IMG/VR virus record: IMGVR_UViG_3300032245_000936
Span: 48,658-112,657 of that record
DNA from: a virus
Reading direction: 5' to 3' (one strand)
Length of the DNA stretch: 64,000 bases
The notes under the pieces were generated by a model. That model was not told where the DNA came from. It saw nothing but the letters and a program-made list of their open reading frames with translations, and did no database searches. Position numbers and translations under genes: made by a program. Shown piece after piece: positions 31,301 to 38,577 of this stretch (position 1 is the first letter of the stretch; each line of letters starts with the position of its first letter).

Positions 31301-34300
31301 GGTCCTGTTACCTCAGTTTCAACATACGGAGTTCTAGAGAAGTCAGCATAGTAGAAACCACCAGTGGCATTTGGTACTACCAAGAAAGCCAACCAACCTG
31401 GTTTTATATATTGTACGTCTGTGTAGGAGTCAAAGGTTAAAACTCTTGATCCGTAAGCAGAAGCTTCTCCGGTGGCAACTTCTACATTGTTAATCACTGT
31501 GGTGATAATGTCTGTGCCCAAGCGATATCCAGAACCCACAGATTGAATTGTAAAGTATTCAATTGTGTTATTGTTCAGAATTGCTGTTGCAGTTGCTTGT
31601 GCAGTGAGAATTTCTGGATTTGACGGTGGTGGTGGTATAGTCAAACTTGGGGCGCTGGTATAACCAGATCCAGGGTCATTGATAATCACTGTGTAAATTC
31701 CGCTACCATCGCCGTTGGCGCTGCCTTTTGCAGGAACGCCTAAGAAAACTAATTCTGTGCCTTGTTTCAAACTCACTGATTTGCTAAGTTGCAGAGTGGT
31801 GCTATCAATAATTCTTATTACTCTCGTGTCGTAGGGCACAGTATACCCCGAGGTGTATCCACCAGAAACATACTCAAAGTAACTACGACCGTCAACTGGA
31901 TCAGTGAGTCCAACATCGCTGTACAAGTTAATTGTTAATGTGTCAACTACATCAACATAATAACTGTTGTTGTTTAACTGTGTGGTTCCGTTTACACCAA
32001 TAATGGTCACTAGATCGCCATTGACAAACCCATGAGGATTGCCCGGACTTGTGGTAATAGTAATTGGTAATACCACCGCAGAAGTGGTATACAGGAAAAT
32101 GTTTTGAATTGGAACAGGAGTTGATCCGCCCACAAGTATCATGTTACGCATGGTATATTGTGTGGTGTCAACTTTGATCTGAGTTTGGTATCTCACTGTC
32201 TCTGACACAATTGAAACATTTCCAACGTTGCTCTTGAATGTCAATGGCACTGTGAGTGTGTTGGCATTAGGGCCTGGTTTAGCCTCATCAGCACCAAACA
32301 AACGCACAGGAATGCTGAGTGTGATATTTCCCGAGATTCCATTTACGGCAGAAACTTTTGTTCCACTAAGAATATTAGGTGCATATACAAACCAATTTTG
32401 TGCTAGCCCAGACGGCACTGCATCCAAAGTGATAGTATCTGAAGTCACAAGCCCGTTGGCAAATGCGCTAACAAAAGTATTTGCTTGAGCTGGATTTGGA
32501 GAGCTGAATATGACATCGATGTTTTGTGCTGAATACCCTGCGCCTTTGTCAGTGATACGAATATAATCAACATACTTGAATGCGTTGTAAACAGGAGTAA
32601 TCACTGCCGGAGTATCGTATGTTGTTGAAATTGTTACTGTTGGTTCAGCAATGTAGTTTAGTCCAGAGAAATTTACATCAATCAAATTAACGCTGGTTGG
32701 TGCAGCCAGGGCCACGCCTTGTGCAGTACGAGTACCAATACCAGGAAAAGGTGAAGTAAATGTCACAGTTGGAACGGTGGCATAGGTTGGTGCTGTGGCA
32801 TAATTTGTTCCGCCACTGATCAATTCAATTTGCCCAACATAGCCTGTGCCTGTTAGATGAGCCACTGCATTGGCTCCAATGCCTTTGCCTTTGTTTACAA
32901 AAACAATAGTAGGTGTTCCACGGTAACCTGCACCTGTATTACCAATGATAATATTAGTAACAGTTCCTGTAATAGGATCTATATTTGCTGTGGCAGTAGC
33001 AGGGTATATTGGATTACCTCCAATAACAGCAACCTGTGTGTCTTGGACCATGGTGGCGCCTGACACATAATAGCTTGGGGCTGTTTGTGTATTCTTGCTT
33101 ACCAAATGAATCTGGGTCTGCTGACTAGTGGAAATAAAATCAACTTGCCAAATTCTATTTCGTACATCTGGATCCAGATCATTGGCAAAAATAATACGTG
33201 TTCCACTGGTCAGCTGACGTGTGACGCCATTAGGAAGTCGCACTATAAATTCTGTTTTACCTTCAACTTGGCTAAAGGCATCTGTAACTGTGTAGTCAAT
33301 TATGTCAACTGGTGCTTTTGCACGACTACCATGGTTGAACAGCATAATGTCTGCTTCAAATTCAATAATAGGGCGGCGAGCGCGAGTGTCTGCAAACTGC
33401 TCAAGTATGGTTGTATCGTTATTATACTTTGCGGTCAATGTCAGCAAGTCAGTGTGGAACCAGCGGTTACTGCGCGACCATGCGTTTAAATCTGAACTTG
33501 CACGATTGATAGTAACATAATCAGGTGTGGTTACTAATGGATTAACGTATTCCTCAGGTATAATCAAATTACCAACAGGAACCAATGTAATTGATCTACC
33601 AACACCTTCAACAATGTATAATCCATTAGAGTAGATAGCTGGAACAACAGTTGAGTCAAATCTTATTTTTAGCCCATTAGTAAACTTAACGCCATTGGGA
33701 CTGGTATAAACAGGTTTGCCAATAATATCTGTTTCAACATCAAGTTGTGCAAAGTCTGGTTCTACTAAACGAATAATTCCAGAGTACTTGCCGTCTACAC
33801 CATCCTGGTAGTAAAGAGTATCTAATGTTGCAGTGATTGGACGAACCGGTTCCCACTTTTGTCTTGAATTCTTAAAGAATGTAACACCAGAGTTTGCTTT
33901 ACCGGCTTTTACAAATACTTTTTGTCCAACATTAACCTGACGAATAGGAACCAATTGAATTACAAAGCGGCCGCCACCAGTATCAAAAGTACTGATGCGG
34001 AAAATATCTTGTCTATTCTCTTGAGGAATGTATACTGGAGCATCTTCACTGTCAAACGGACGGAAATCAAACACACCAGGATCAGTCCAGTCTTCGTTGT
34101 TGTCGCTAGGATTTAAAAAAATCAAAGTACGGTCGCGCAAACTTTCTGTTACGCCATCAATACCACCAGCGCGGACCAGATTTGAATTCAAATGATTTTG
34201 CAGTTGTGCAAAAGTCAAGGTAGTGGCCAAGTCAACATCGGCAACTTTCTCAGCTGAGATGTATGCGTCTTGAGCATTGGTATTTGGTACACGGAATGTA

Positions 34301-35001
34301 ATAAGTCCAGCGTCTATACCGTTGTTGTCAATTCCCAGGATGTCGCGGCTTAATGCTTCTGATTCAGTTGAGCGTGTGCCTGTTGCACCTAACTGAGTTT
34401 GAATCCAAAATGGATGCCCGGCTTGGCTGATGCTAAAGGTATAGGTAGTTCCTTTAACCAAAGTAAGAATAGGATTACTGTCAGTACCAAAACCAGTGAA
34501 ATTATATCCATTGGCAACTCTGTTGTAGTTTACTTTGTAATCAAGTACTTGCACATCAGAGCTGGCTGACACAGCCACTTCAGGAGGGCCATCTGGTAAC
34601 CAGTAGTATTGATTGAAGTTAACAAATTTATCAAAATCAATCAATCCATTGAAGTTGTAACTTTCGCCTGCAAACAAACGGCTATGGTCATTGACCAAAC
34701 CACCGTAGTAAGCAATTTTTTGCAACAAGTCTGTGTAGCTGTTAAAGAATGCAACATTTTTATTTGCATCTTCAACTACCATACTGGCTTCAAGTTGATA
34801 ATTCTGACGTTCTGCGGTTGGCTCTGGTATATAACTGTCTCCAGACACAAACGTAGGCGCGACTTGTCTTCCGATATAACCATTGATTTTTCTAAAATCT
34901 GGTTCTGATATCAGCTGATCCATAGTAGCAGAAACAAACTTATTGTTTGTTTTGCTCCTAAAGATCTCAGGCAAAAAATTGATACTTTTACGTACAGCCA
35001 T
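16321..35001 (-). CDS. Giant baseplate/tail structural protein (gp7 position), 6226 residues
   Basis: One uninterrupted 18.7-kb frame. Residues 1-150 (MAVRKSINFLPEIFRSKTN onward) resemble the start of very large structural proteins of cyanophages and pelagiphages. It lies between gp6 and the gp8-region genes, where T4 encodes the wedge protein gp7 (1,032 residues), so it may replace gp7; direct similarity to gp7 is not evident. At least 17 copies of a short beta module with the pattern GxGYxxxPxVxI occur between about residues 670 and 5050, sometimes followed by a GGGGSGA loop. FG-GAP-like propeller blades (FGESLACS and YVGAPG; FGQAVAC and VVGAPE; FFGKSVAM and FIGAPG) lie around 3100-4290. 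BNR/Asp-box-like blades (SQDGVNWT, SLDAVNWN) lie around 5230-5680. A late-type motif precedes it. Confidence 0.88.
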   Translation of the reverse strand: MAVRKSINFLPEIFRSKTNNKFVSATMDQLISEPDFRKINGYIGRQVAPTFVSGDSYIPEPTAERQNYQLEASMVVEDANKNVAFFNSYTDLLQKIAYYGGLVNDHSRLFAGESYNFNGLIDFDKFVNFNQYYWLPDGPPEVAVSASSDVQVLDYKVNYNRVANGYNFTGFGTDSNPILTLVKGTTYTFSISQAGHPFWIQTQLGATGTRSTESEALSRDILGIDNNGIDAGLITFRVPNTNAQDAYISAEKVADVDLATTLTFAQLQNHLNSNLVRAGGIDGVTESLRDRTLIFLNPSDNNEDWTDPGVFDFRPFDSEDAPVYIPQENRQDIFRISTFDTGGGRFVIQLVPIRQVNVGQKVFVKAGKANSGVTFFKNSRQKWEPVRPITATLDTLYYQDGVDGKYSGIIRLVEPDFAQLDVETDIIGKPVYTSPNGVKFTNGLKIRFDSTVVPAIYSNGLYIVEGVGRSITLVPVGNLIIPEEYVNPLVTTPDYVTINRASSDLNAWSRSNRWFHTDLLTLTAKYNNDTTILEQFADTRARRPIIEFEADIMLFNHGSRAKAPVDIIDYTVTDAFSQVEGKTEFIVRLPNGVTRQLTSGTRIIFANDLDPDVRNRIWQVDFISTSQQTQIHLVSKNTQTAPSYYVSGATMVQDTQVAVIGGNPIYPATATANIDPITGTVTNIIIGNTGAGYRGTPTIVFVNKGKGIGANAVAHLTGTGYVGQIELISGGTNYATAPTYATVPTVTFTSPFPGIGTRTAQGVALAAPTSVNLIDVNFSGLNYIAEPTVTISTTYDTPAVITPVYNAFKYVDYIRITDKGAGYSAQNIDVIFSSPNPAQANTFVSAFANGLVTSDTITLDAVPSGLAQNWFVYAPNILSGTKVSAVNGISGNITLSIPVRLFGADEAKPGPNANTLTVPLTFKSNVGNVSIVSETVRYQTQIKVDTTQYTMRNMILVGGSTPVPIQNIFLYTTSAVVLPITITTSPGNPHGFVNGDLVTIIGVNGTTQLNNNSYYVDVVDTLTINLYSDVGLTDPVDGRSYFEYVSGGYTSGYTVPYDTRVIRIIDSTTLQLSKSVSLKQGTELVFLGVPAKGSANGDGSGIYTVIINDPGSGYTSAPSLTIPPPPSNPEILTAQATATAILNNNTIEYFTIQSVGSGYRLGTDIITTVINNVEVATGEASAYGSRVLTFDSYTDVQYIKPGWLAFLVVPNATGGFYYADFSRTPYVETEVTGPNPDTYQFYMDVDLSNANILKVLAVADNQVVLTGDIDARDADGEPIDLPAGSKVVFSAQNRFFTQEQFASSQPIGSDKTSYIVNQVLLGKNATETGLRLNTVMGIQAGMSVTDLAGSLPDNLRVTSVDQYSSIVYVNSVITLGQNIPLKFSTSAVVTTKLAPSKIVGIDITDPGAEYTSAPRITITPQIPAVTKFTDCAGGTVLIVPDHDGIEIGATVTSNYNANGIGLTTGADVPKVVDLQTVQLSATEKQYRVILDIAQEPFVTIEATFTYAAKAIAEITSATNFIASDGDTTPDTYEAGDTILLTEPTAGSTATAQLKTGVITLFNQYYYTGQEWIPGQQKNNYNQSPLFDIFDKDGNSVGDSNYYPGSKFAGTKVYSYKVGTGANDKFLGFPLSYRSFQNVGDIQFNNDFDIDTFRYNLDTVEVSRNVNNYFLKTRVNGTFAFRNIWTKLEEKTKQYQIIHHEFDGRTNYFEIDILPLPSAAIPYIKVYVDHSKISSDQYTLRKYGGRYAVVVDQALLKVKPASNVDIFIYAKAKSNMGYYEIPSNIDVNAQNSNFTVLTLGQMRNHFTHMSENHLGLSGTVAGKNNSRDLYIKDWQGSIVQHASPGTYAAIMLGDSATSSLEANSSATSSNISKGLGFVEAAEYAQKEYTRFKQRFLDQCLKQDLPSNIADAFEVVMTSVMVGKNSTSPWYDSDMVPWGGAVVNTPIKIINTQRRRYEIPNIYKDMELSRRSILVYLRDDSIGLNQQLIKGIDFEFNQTLPAIDLADHVQLTYTQTLLVVERPSTIGSYVPETPTKLGLYPRYVPTMFEDTTYQVPVMVIQGHDGSLTPVFNDIRDRLLMELELRIYNNIKVDYQANILDIYDYLPGKFRNTEYTLAEFNRLLTRNFLNWVGNNQLNYTRNDTFAANNSWSWNYHYLKDADGEFLPGFWRAVYQHYYDTDRPNTAPWEMLGFSEQPTWWTEVYGPAPYTGANKLLWDDLEAGRIARGTRAGVDTRFARPGLNKYIPVDDIGLLLSPEKLVVSNFDGTRTGASWSIGDQGPVETAWRRSSAFPYAVQIALALAKPAFYFGSMFNTNNYYRDRDIDQLLLTTTKQRVTQTSFDIPSDGIGINETTTFTAGYVNWIRDYLVSKGLPASQTLRNYITNFKLKLGYKMAGFADSKFLTILADQSSPSSNSSSVVIPQENYKIFLNKGTPLNRLIYSAVIIEKSAGRYTVTGYDTITPYFTIIPSSSNNNAYKISELNETAVVYRDFQRTRITVPYGYEFTTRQEIVDFLVSYGRFLIGQGFVFDEYNIDLTIKQDWVLSAREFLVWSQQGWKAGNVLVLSPAFNAIKVTNKNGVVDHVENVLNGSKVLDQNFTIIKNNQFTVTREDNTFTLESIFGQTFGLVDLNLVQYEHVVVFDNTTVFNDVIYVPELGSRQYRLKLIGNKTGSWTGQLNPAGFIYNNDKVDIWQVGTQYRRGSLVNFKDNYYYASVEVNAAAEFDFSKWTPIEKSRIKTGLLPNFALNAQKFNNIYDLDNHPADSTLDQFSQGLVGYRARNYFQDFDLDQTSQVKFYHGFIKQKGTLSSVTTLTRGNFNNLGSNISLYEEWGFRVGDYGALGSDQAIEIVLDESTFVNDPTAVVLLARGETPVNNAVNVTPETVYRFTEDTYNPQIVRARTDVTPRISDNLTAGYPRLDDVDYTVYDISDFASYYQLVEQIGAGYKLWVAKDFNKDWNVYRATETDITITEIRIGVADTIQISFDLPHGLEVNNLFVLKSFDPDFNGFYRVTTVTDQFTVIVPGYRNLQRLRKQQTIEGKGIFFVMDSVRYNQVSDITKFTPIHGWRENDRVWVDNDISNGVWAVFEKSSQWNFNQLMPIRDGDFSSGERYGASARISVDNRLYVAGTPGYSQGTISGLRVLNPGSGYGPLTKVFISTPDVAGGYAPVTNVRISSGTLINAQLTAIGLNYQLQPNITIVDGTTHTLISNTLLSDVMTFGNVANVYVGDSISLTAGQYGYSNIFVSDGITVQQIFSNNNKVRVSGTLSANTGIAVNFTRGTGGIINARLSPTNVTFIDVIDGGSGFTSVPSVEIIGGGGSGATAGAVTISSGTITAIAVATGGAGYTEPPIVNLITTNPTPVILRSRLSPVPIKDLIVSQPGQSYKEPKLLIQAYSGDTGVGATGTVGVTDNSIASVTIYPLLPGTGYAKAPVATVYDPDGTGSGAVLETIFTTGAVKAFTRPGAVGTLDLEAINTLRPFSVDAIEFGHAVDIGYTYTFASAPGSFTARGAVQVSEYFKTNWLNKQVLSPVDLEPNARFGESLACSRDEKWLYVGAPGANKVYVYARKSPGTGQLKINIDAERRVYSYVTNFVDVTNPAVLKVVGTSGRVFLAAFDYSISGGILTFIPPTGSVDPFDAIEGEVAVYVTRQAQPTTIIPLKDANDLYQTIYPLVQRPNGVETISVVGSSGRLYVPSREFTVIGSTIIFLTQEFINEASITVSPLDPYYVEAAVLEPDDRITWKTKDELKALYDDASVITLVQTIHDLEAQTRSINNTYTTYSEMVDANLANGTLAKVMNYVAELGTYSQYEIYIYLADQYIVIGTENLLVSRISKFGQAVACTNLGYQVVVGAPEVSIDTGIEQPSGGTVIAKAGKSYVFDRAYQVYTGTGSGQTLFTTSLALGVVNRVTLDDFEVREGIDYTASGFTVRFFEAPKSGQRIKIDINKFNLIQNIPSVDPVYQGFFGKSVAMAPDNQGIFIGAPGYRDVNYYNGRVYRFVNQGLFYGSTLTTQLYPVTTLGDTIRINDVDVLLSGSIDTATGNGSSLKVLNDISAQNIIGVTSSVEGISGIEFNNRGAGYFSTNVAITVAPPDLITGTQALVGNIQIFGGNGAIKSYDIIENGSGYTSLPKVTITGARTTQASAIAINDGSPLRIEVTSTQAIKRLDILPGVGTGLKDTGIKVYALTQVIEHPRLDQPEKFGYVIRCDGQTGETLVISSDGAATLASVTFDAKGTIFDRDTTRFIDSLKNSGAVYVYDYLPVPGETLQNPGKFLFNQVLQNSKIKFNDNFGSSVDINNGRIMVGAFNSSYYSTQAGLMHLFINPTSKKGWSKLRSRSELVDIDYINKVSAYNKKTQVALSTFDYYDPAKGKILGIADQDIDYKTSYDPAFYNKGTDTTVNIDATSYWNDVQIGRVWWNLDACRYITYEQGELTYRISQWGGLFPGSTIEILEWVESQYLPSDYVANGGDGVPKYPNDSAYVEVAYIDTQSGLVKTKYYYWVTDKVSVDTAKTKRINSISAISDIIQNPIKQELPYIAALSTNTFAVYNSKPFISGKDSILRIEYAQVLNNNIAHSEYELVQQGNPLSAIPTKLINKLIDSLAGENLTGDVVPDLKLREVDRLGISLRPRQSMLKDQAAGTRVLVQFVNKFFKQYLIAKEYDLTQLKLAEAIPQENLGFYDSRVTTKDALAYFTPADLFDGFRVLVETDADYSGFWTIYFYTAKDKTFTLERIQSYDSTRYWNYANWYINDTFNDNIQVNHIINSYNDIETLKEKVVDGDILKVTNFGGNFELYQLAVDSAGIITPTLVGAENGTIQLNSSLYDNTKSLVGFDNPGFDTTGFSKSLAIEARNIINGIFNYIFIGDNRVQLNKVFFALVNYILSEQQNADWLFKTSFITVVQKIRKLEQFASYIKDQQDYYQSYINEVKPYRTQLRDYLLDYEGLDESYNAIADFDFPAYYDPVRGTTRSLNPTKATDLAIVNAGVWKNWYQNYRYSIQRIVVTDSGSGYKQRPLVRISGGGGVSASARAVLDTDGKVVSVTITSPGQYFTSAPTITFVGGGGSGAKAYAELVSLTGNTTVDNSSKTVRTITTILNFDRITYSSSVRTWKPYTTYHVGDIVVVPDVKTSVFYNLPDQAVPSFSTPYRVLKTILGTVTLDLNIFQNDAVVQKLSGSDVDNAVDRLAAFHKPGTPDVAVLFNSPDTVRLTPASNNNDASSTGNQWARTAFSGVIPAANEYQYISVGQRGLLSYSQDGVNWTNVPLNDQAVNLRDVVYYNGTTWVAIGNRGYVLTSLDAVNWNIDQIITFRYSPSLDAVNGLVLNEAAQAVDLTGVTAFTSTQGSYILTVGNSDTILLNPTDTNASAPFENTWYAAKAQPKVYNTPANFLAVDSRSFGDLSLFIRAKTLRASATWAAVTGSTLIVRIPTADISGTIEFGMTMISPYVPTNHGVINVDSSTTPGTTVIQLGFTENTAIAAAGTVGTTRPAQMVHFAYYNANLEGSGSFTLNGFGKPMQVGFVVIGGINGNMYITSYNRLDDLQQGYKLSYNYDSGKGTDFNYPWIPMNVPKSVAGDSDGYSGEQINAIAISDDVGQWIIAIGSGGTLIWNKLDSPLQVQLGNADTGADTIGKVVMNYGINVFKNFREFDSDNFVLPLSAENVRKYDFTDISWDGEKFIVVGNKSTVIWGYPGYNDEVYIELGNINPNRYAYTRNSSAHWTGGTGLTSLIISIPVTDVIGAPIRGMTLNGAGLPTDSIITNVELIAGSWNITISFASANITTTVLGSFIAEYLFTAEIPVGTVLTFTDIDTATTKTLTVSRTAAKGDSVVYVNGYEKVTANWSISGTGIPLAATVNGIGRFAKFTWKFARGSGRDNNINYESIVVNKTTLQLNKPLSLPNKPSTDTSVAIPAGTSLTFFDATGTKIQKTTTQDVRNNTTTLIFETTDGLKIDYVLSPDTVFGIQSGTKIVSTAQYNIAGVLDHLYRDIPDKIPGASYPGGLVKGQEFLQTNTDPLSLDTIISSEYTDNLLGIRPEDIIVDGGKFIDKYSSHAPEELVPGQVIDSLQMNVFTANVTNGNIDYGNVTAFKIFTDYKLSTVYYRLPDANTTVLTANLSYEDTEISVADIARLPAPAAAINQPGSIWVNGEKINYFGIDLNRGVLTDIRRGAQRTSIPLVHVAGSIITDASPVQQFETDTVLTISNDYSVYNNIGNASIQNTAVYRVATTTHVPQGSIWLDLGQ

Positions 35002-35030
35002 AATTTTTTTGTGTTCTCTCTAAACTATCT

Positions 35031-35040
35031 AGTATTTACC
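35031..35040 (-). promoter_or_regulatory. Late-type promoter motif before the giant gene
   Basis: Minus-strand GGTAAATACT is a variant of the TATAAATA late octamer and lies 30 bases before ATG 35001, leaving room for the GAGAGA ribosome site. Confidence 0.5.
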
Positions 35041-35049
35041 GGATAAAAA

Positions 35050-38000
35050 TCACTGTAATTGTGAGGCAGTAATATCTGTAATAATCTGAACGTTGTCTAC
35101 TGTTGCGGCGCTGATTACAATTTCACTTGGCTCTGCATTGATTTGATATAGGTTACCAAATGCGCTTCCGGTACTGGTTGGTACAATAATAATACTGGAA
35201 ATCCTTGGCGCCAGAGTCTGATGCAAATATGCACTAAGCTCTGAGAAGTAGAACGGTTCACCAAAGTCCCAGTTGTTGATATCAAAGTATTTGTTAATAG
35301 CAGACACCACAGCTACCTTAATGTCATTGTCGCTGACAATAACAGAAGGATTTTTAATCACTTTAAATGTAGCCTGTAGTGCAGGATCGGCTTTTTTACC
35401 AAACAACGGTTTGAACTTAGCCGAGTTATAGATCAAAGTATCACTAATTGTTTTAAAGTTATCCAGCTCGCTGTATTGCAATTCTAAATCGTCTGCTGTG
35501 TCAGGAGTAGGTTGTGTCACTGTGCCAGTGGTATCCTGTACCCAGTTCTGGTATGAACTAGCATACTGCTTGGTTAAGATATACAAGTCCACAATGTTAT
35601 TTGGACTAGGATCAATTCGTCGATTGGCAGGTGCGGCATGGCGGTATTGGAAATACAAGTCCTGACGACCTCGTAACAAGATGTACTGTTCACCAGGAGC
35701 ACTGGCAGTTAAACTCTTACCACCGGTCACTGAATCAATGTTTAGTACATAGAATGTGTTTTCTGCGGTTGCATAGAATACCTGTCCTGCGGTGTTGTAC
35801 AAACTGAATGTTTTTACAATATCGCCCTGTGATGCAAAGCCTGTTTCCACAGCACCTGTATCAAGAACCTGATATTGAATATAGTTATTGGAGTTGTAGA
35901 TCTTTTGAAAGAACACCAACTTGCTAATTGGATTGGTACTTGGAGCTACCACTTCTGTAAACAAATCTGGATTGTCAGGTACCCCGTCACGGTTGCTATC
36001 AGGGTATTTGACTAAAATTTTGTTTACATTTTCATAACCATCTTGATCTACAATCATTTTGTAGATAAAGAATGTTTTGTCATCATATAAACTACCAGTG
36101 CTGTCTGGAGCTGAATTGGACCGCAACACTTTGACGTTGTCGTTGATAACGGTTGCAGTCTTGGAGTCGTATACACGCACACGAGAATCATAGTAGAACT
36201 TGGTTTCTCGTTTGCTTTCAAACACATAGTTAACCTGGCGATAGAAAACAGTATAACCGTAGCGCCCGGATACAAACGCAAATACCCAACTGCTGTCTAA
36301 ACTTGCTGACGCGGTGCTACCGGCACCAATATCACTCCACTCACTGTTGATTCCGTTGTTGCTTAAAATGCTTGAAGTATTTTGAGACAGTTTCAAATCT
36401 TGTGGTTGTACCAATGCCCACTTTTGTGCAACCTGGTCAAAGCGTAGACCAAAGTTTTTCTTACCATTGACCAAGTTGGTTGCCGCTGTTAGCACAGTGG
36501 TTGGAATCTGATTATAGATCTTAGGAACAATCTGATCCACGTATGCACCTGTGGGAATAAAGCTACTGAGTGTCAGTGGACCTTCAGTACCACTAACCAA
36601 TAAACCTCCGGCTGTTCCGTCATCCACAACCTTGACTACAGTAGCGTACACATAGATACGGTCACCGGCCTTGGTTGGAGTTCCTTCTTGGATATTGTTG
36701 TTAGAATCAAAGTATGCTGGATATGCCGCTATCAGTGGGCTAGCACGAAAACGAATAATTGCACCTGGCTTGAGATATTTGAACACACTGGAGCTGGCTG
36801 CACCAACTTTCAATGGTATTGCAAAAATATTATTGGCCTGGGCTGTTGTCCAGTTTGCCTCAGTGGCAAAAAACCCTGTACTCTGATTGGTACTGATTGT
36901 CATCTGTGTCCATACTGCATTAAAAACTGCGGAGTTGATATCAATGTCAGATGTTGTAAAGCGTCTAAATTTTTCATAGAACAACTGTGTAAATGGCACA
37001 TAGTTATCAACCAATAGTTTGTTGTTCAATGTGTCGTTCAAGCTACCCACAATATCACCGTTGGTGGCAGGAATAAAGTCTTGCGCTTCAATTGTTTCTG
37101 TTCTGTACAAGATACCATCTTCACCAAACACGTTGGTAGAGGAGTACTTGCCGGTAATATCCAATGTATCTAAATATCGACTAACGCCTGAACTACTGCG
37201 ATTGGTACTTTTGATTTTAAGAATACTGGAGAACTTGGTAAATGGCAGGATGTTATAGTCCTCGCCGGTAATCATGCGATTTTGTGTGTAGTACTGTTGT
37301 GGTGCCTTGGCTTTGATCTCTTCCAGCGTTTCGCGAGTGTTTGCATTGTTCACTGTGTAGTGCAAGCTGGCCTTGACTGTTAGAGTCTCTGCGCGACCAG
37401 TTCTGCTCACATAGGTTATAGGAACAACCACGTTTTGCATTTCCTCAGGAGTGATCTTGTAGCTGAGTGCGTTGCCTGTACGATAGAACACTCGGAATGT
37501 GCCAATTGGAATGTCAGCAAATGCTCCGTCGCCAAACACAATGTCAATTTGATCGTTGGCGCGAGTATTGATTTGATAAATCTTACGCTCAACGCTGGTG
37601 TTATAGATAACGTTAAATCCTGCCACGTTAGGAACTTCTGTCCACTTCTCACTGAGGTTTCCGTTGGCATCTAATTTATACACCCACACATCAGTGTTGT
37701 TGATGTTGTCAATGTTCACACTGACCACACGATTTGGCAGACTTTCATTGAGGTTAAAATCAATGTTGTTCAATTGACCTTGTTTGAAATAAACAAACCA
37801 ACCAGTGTTGTTACTGTTATTGCCTAGATTGTCATTGCGATACAGTGCATTAAAGATTCTGCTTGGTGCAGGATCTTTTTCGTATAGGTAAGTTTTGCCC
37901 GTGGAAGTTGCACTTACAATTTCAAATGTCATTTGTGCGCCTTGTACACTAGACTGAATTTTAAATGCAGGAATAATGTTAGGCAGTAGATTAAAGCTGT

Positions 38001-38559
38001 ATTCTTCTGTACGAATACCGCCAAGGTTTTGTGTGTTACCAGGCTTTCCAACCACTTGACTATTGATCATTGCGGCGTTGAGTACCACAGCAAATTGCTC
38101 TTGCCAGTTTTCATTGCCCGGGTCATTCCAGCTGATAGGAATATTGCTTAGATTTAAACCTTGACTGTCAATGAGTCCTTCTGTGCTGGACACACTATCA
38201 ATACGCAATAGACCAGAACTAGGAATGTTACGTTTGGGACTGTAGCTGATAAGTCGGGCTAGTTTTAGTACACTGTCGCGTCTTTCTGCTGTGTCAATAA
38301 AGTTTTCGCGAGCATTAAGATCCGCACGGAAAGCAAGTGATTGTCCTAAGAATGCAATTAGGTCAATTAGTGCCACATACTCTGAACTTTCCAGGAAGTC
38401 GTTAAAGTCTTCTGGATAGTAAGTACGCAGATAGTCAATCATTGACTTGCGTAGTGTTTCAAAGTCGTAGCTGGAAAAGTCAGCATTTTGGAAGCTCTGA
38501 TAGATCTTCTTCCAATCTTGCTGTACTAAGAGATTTTGTTGTCGTGTATTGGCCGCCAT
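35050..38559 (-). CDS. 6: Baseplate wedge protein gp6
   Basis: 1,169 residues from ATG 38559. The N-terminus (WKKIYQSFQNADFSSYDFET, then YPEDFNDFLESSEYVALIDL, ARENFIDTAERRDSVLKLAR) is the strongly conserved gp6 core that dimerises to form the ring of the baseplate wedge, a relative of the P2 gpJ fold. T4 gp6 has about 660 residues, so this version carries a long extra middle and C-terminal part, as in cyanophages. The last 130 residues (FDINNWDFGEPFYFSELSAY) again look like gp6/gpJ. It follows gp25 with a 49-base gap that carries a late-type motif. Role: wedge assembly with gp25 and gp53. Confidence 0.9.
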   Translation of the reverse strand: MAANTRQQNLLVQQDWKKIYQSFQNADFSSYDFETLRKSMIDYLRTYYPEDFNDFLESSEYVALIDLIAFLGQSLAFRADLNARENFIDTAERRDSVLKLARLISYSPKRNIPSSGLLRIDSVSSTEGLIDSQGLNLSNIPISWNDPGNENWQEQFAVVLNAAMINSQVVGKPGNTQNLGGIRTEEYSFNLLPNIIPAFKIQSSVQGAQMTFEIVSATSTGKTYLYEKDPAPSRIFNALYRNDNLGNNSNNTGWFVYFKQGQLNNIDFNLNESLPNRVVSVNIDNINNTDVWVYKLDANGNLSEKWTEVPNVAGFNVIYNTSVERKIYQINTRANDQIDIVFGDGAFADIPIGTFRVFYRTGNALSYKITPEEMQNVVVPITYVSRTGRAETLTVKASLHYTVNNANTRETLEEIKAKAPQQYYTQNRMITGEDYNILPFTKFSSILKIKSTNRSSSGVSRYLDTLDITGKYSSTNVFGEDGILYRTETIEAQDFIPATNGDIVGSLNDTLNNKLLVDNYVPFTQLFYEKFRRFTTSDIDINSAVFNAVWTQMTISTNQSTGFFATEANWTTAQANNIFAIPLKVGAASSSVFKYLKPGAIIRFRASPLIAAYPAYFDSNNNIQEGTPTKAGDRIYVYATVVKVVDDGTAGGLLVSGTEGPLTLSSFIPTGAYVDQIVPKIYNQIPTTVLTAATNLVNGKKNFGLRFDQVAQKWALVQPQDLKLSQNTSSILSNNGINSEWSDIGAGSTASASLDSSWVFAFVSGRYGYTVFYRQVNYVFESKRETKFYYDSRVRVYDSKTATVINDNVKVLRSNSAPDSTGSLYDDKTFFIYKMIVDQDGYENVNKILVKYPDSNRDGVPDNPDLFTEVVAPSTNPISKLVFFQKIYNSNNYIQYQVLDTGAVETGFASQGDIVKTFSLYNTAGQVFYATAENTFYVLNIDSVTGGKSLTASAPGEQYILLRGRQDLYFQYRHAAPANRRIDPSPNNIVDLYILTKQYASSYQNWVQDTTGTVTQPTPDTADDLELQYSELDNFKTISDTLIYNSAKFKPLFGKKADPALQATFKVIKNPSVIVSDNDIKVAVVSAINKYFDINNWDFGEPFYFSELSAYLHQTLAPRISSIIIVPTSTGSAFGNLYQINAEPSEIVISAATVDNVQIITDITASQLQ

Positions 38560-38577
38560 ATATGTCCACCCGTTTTA

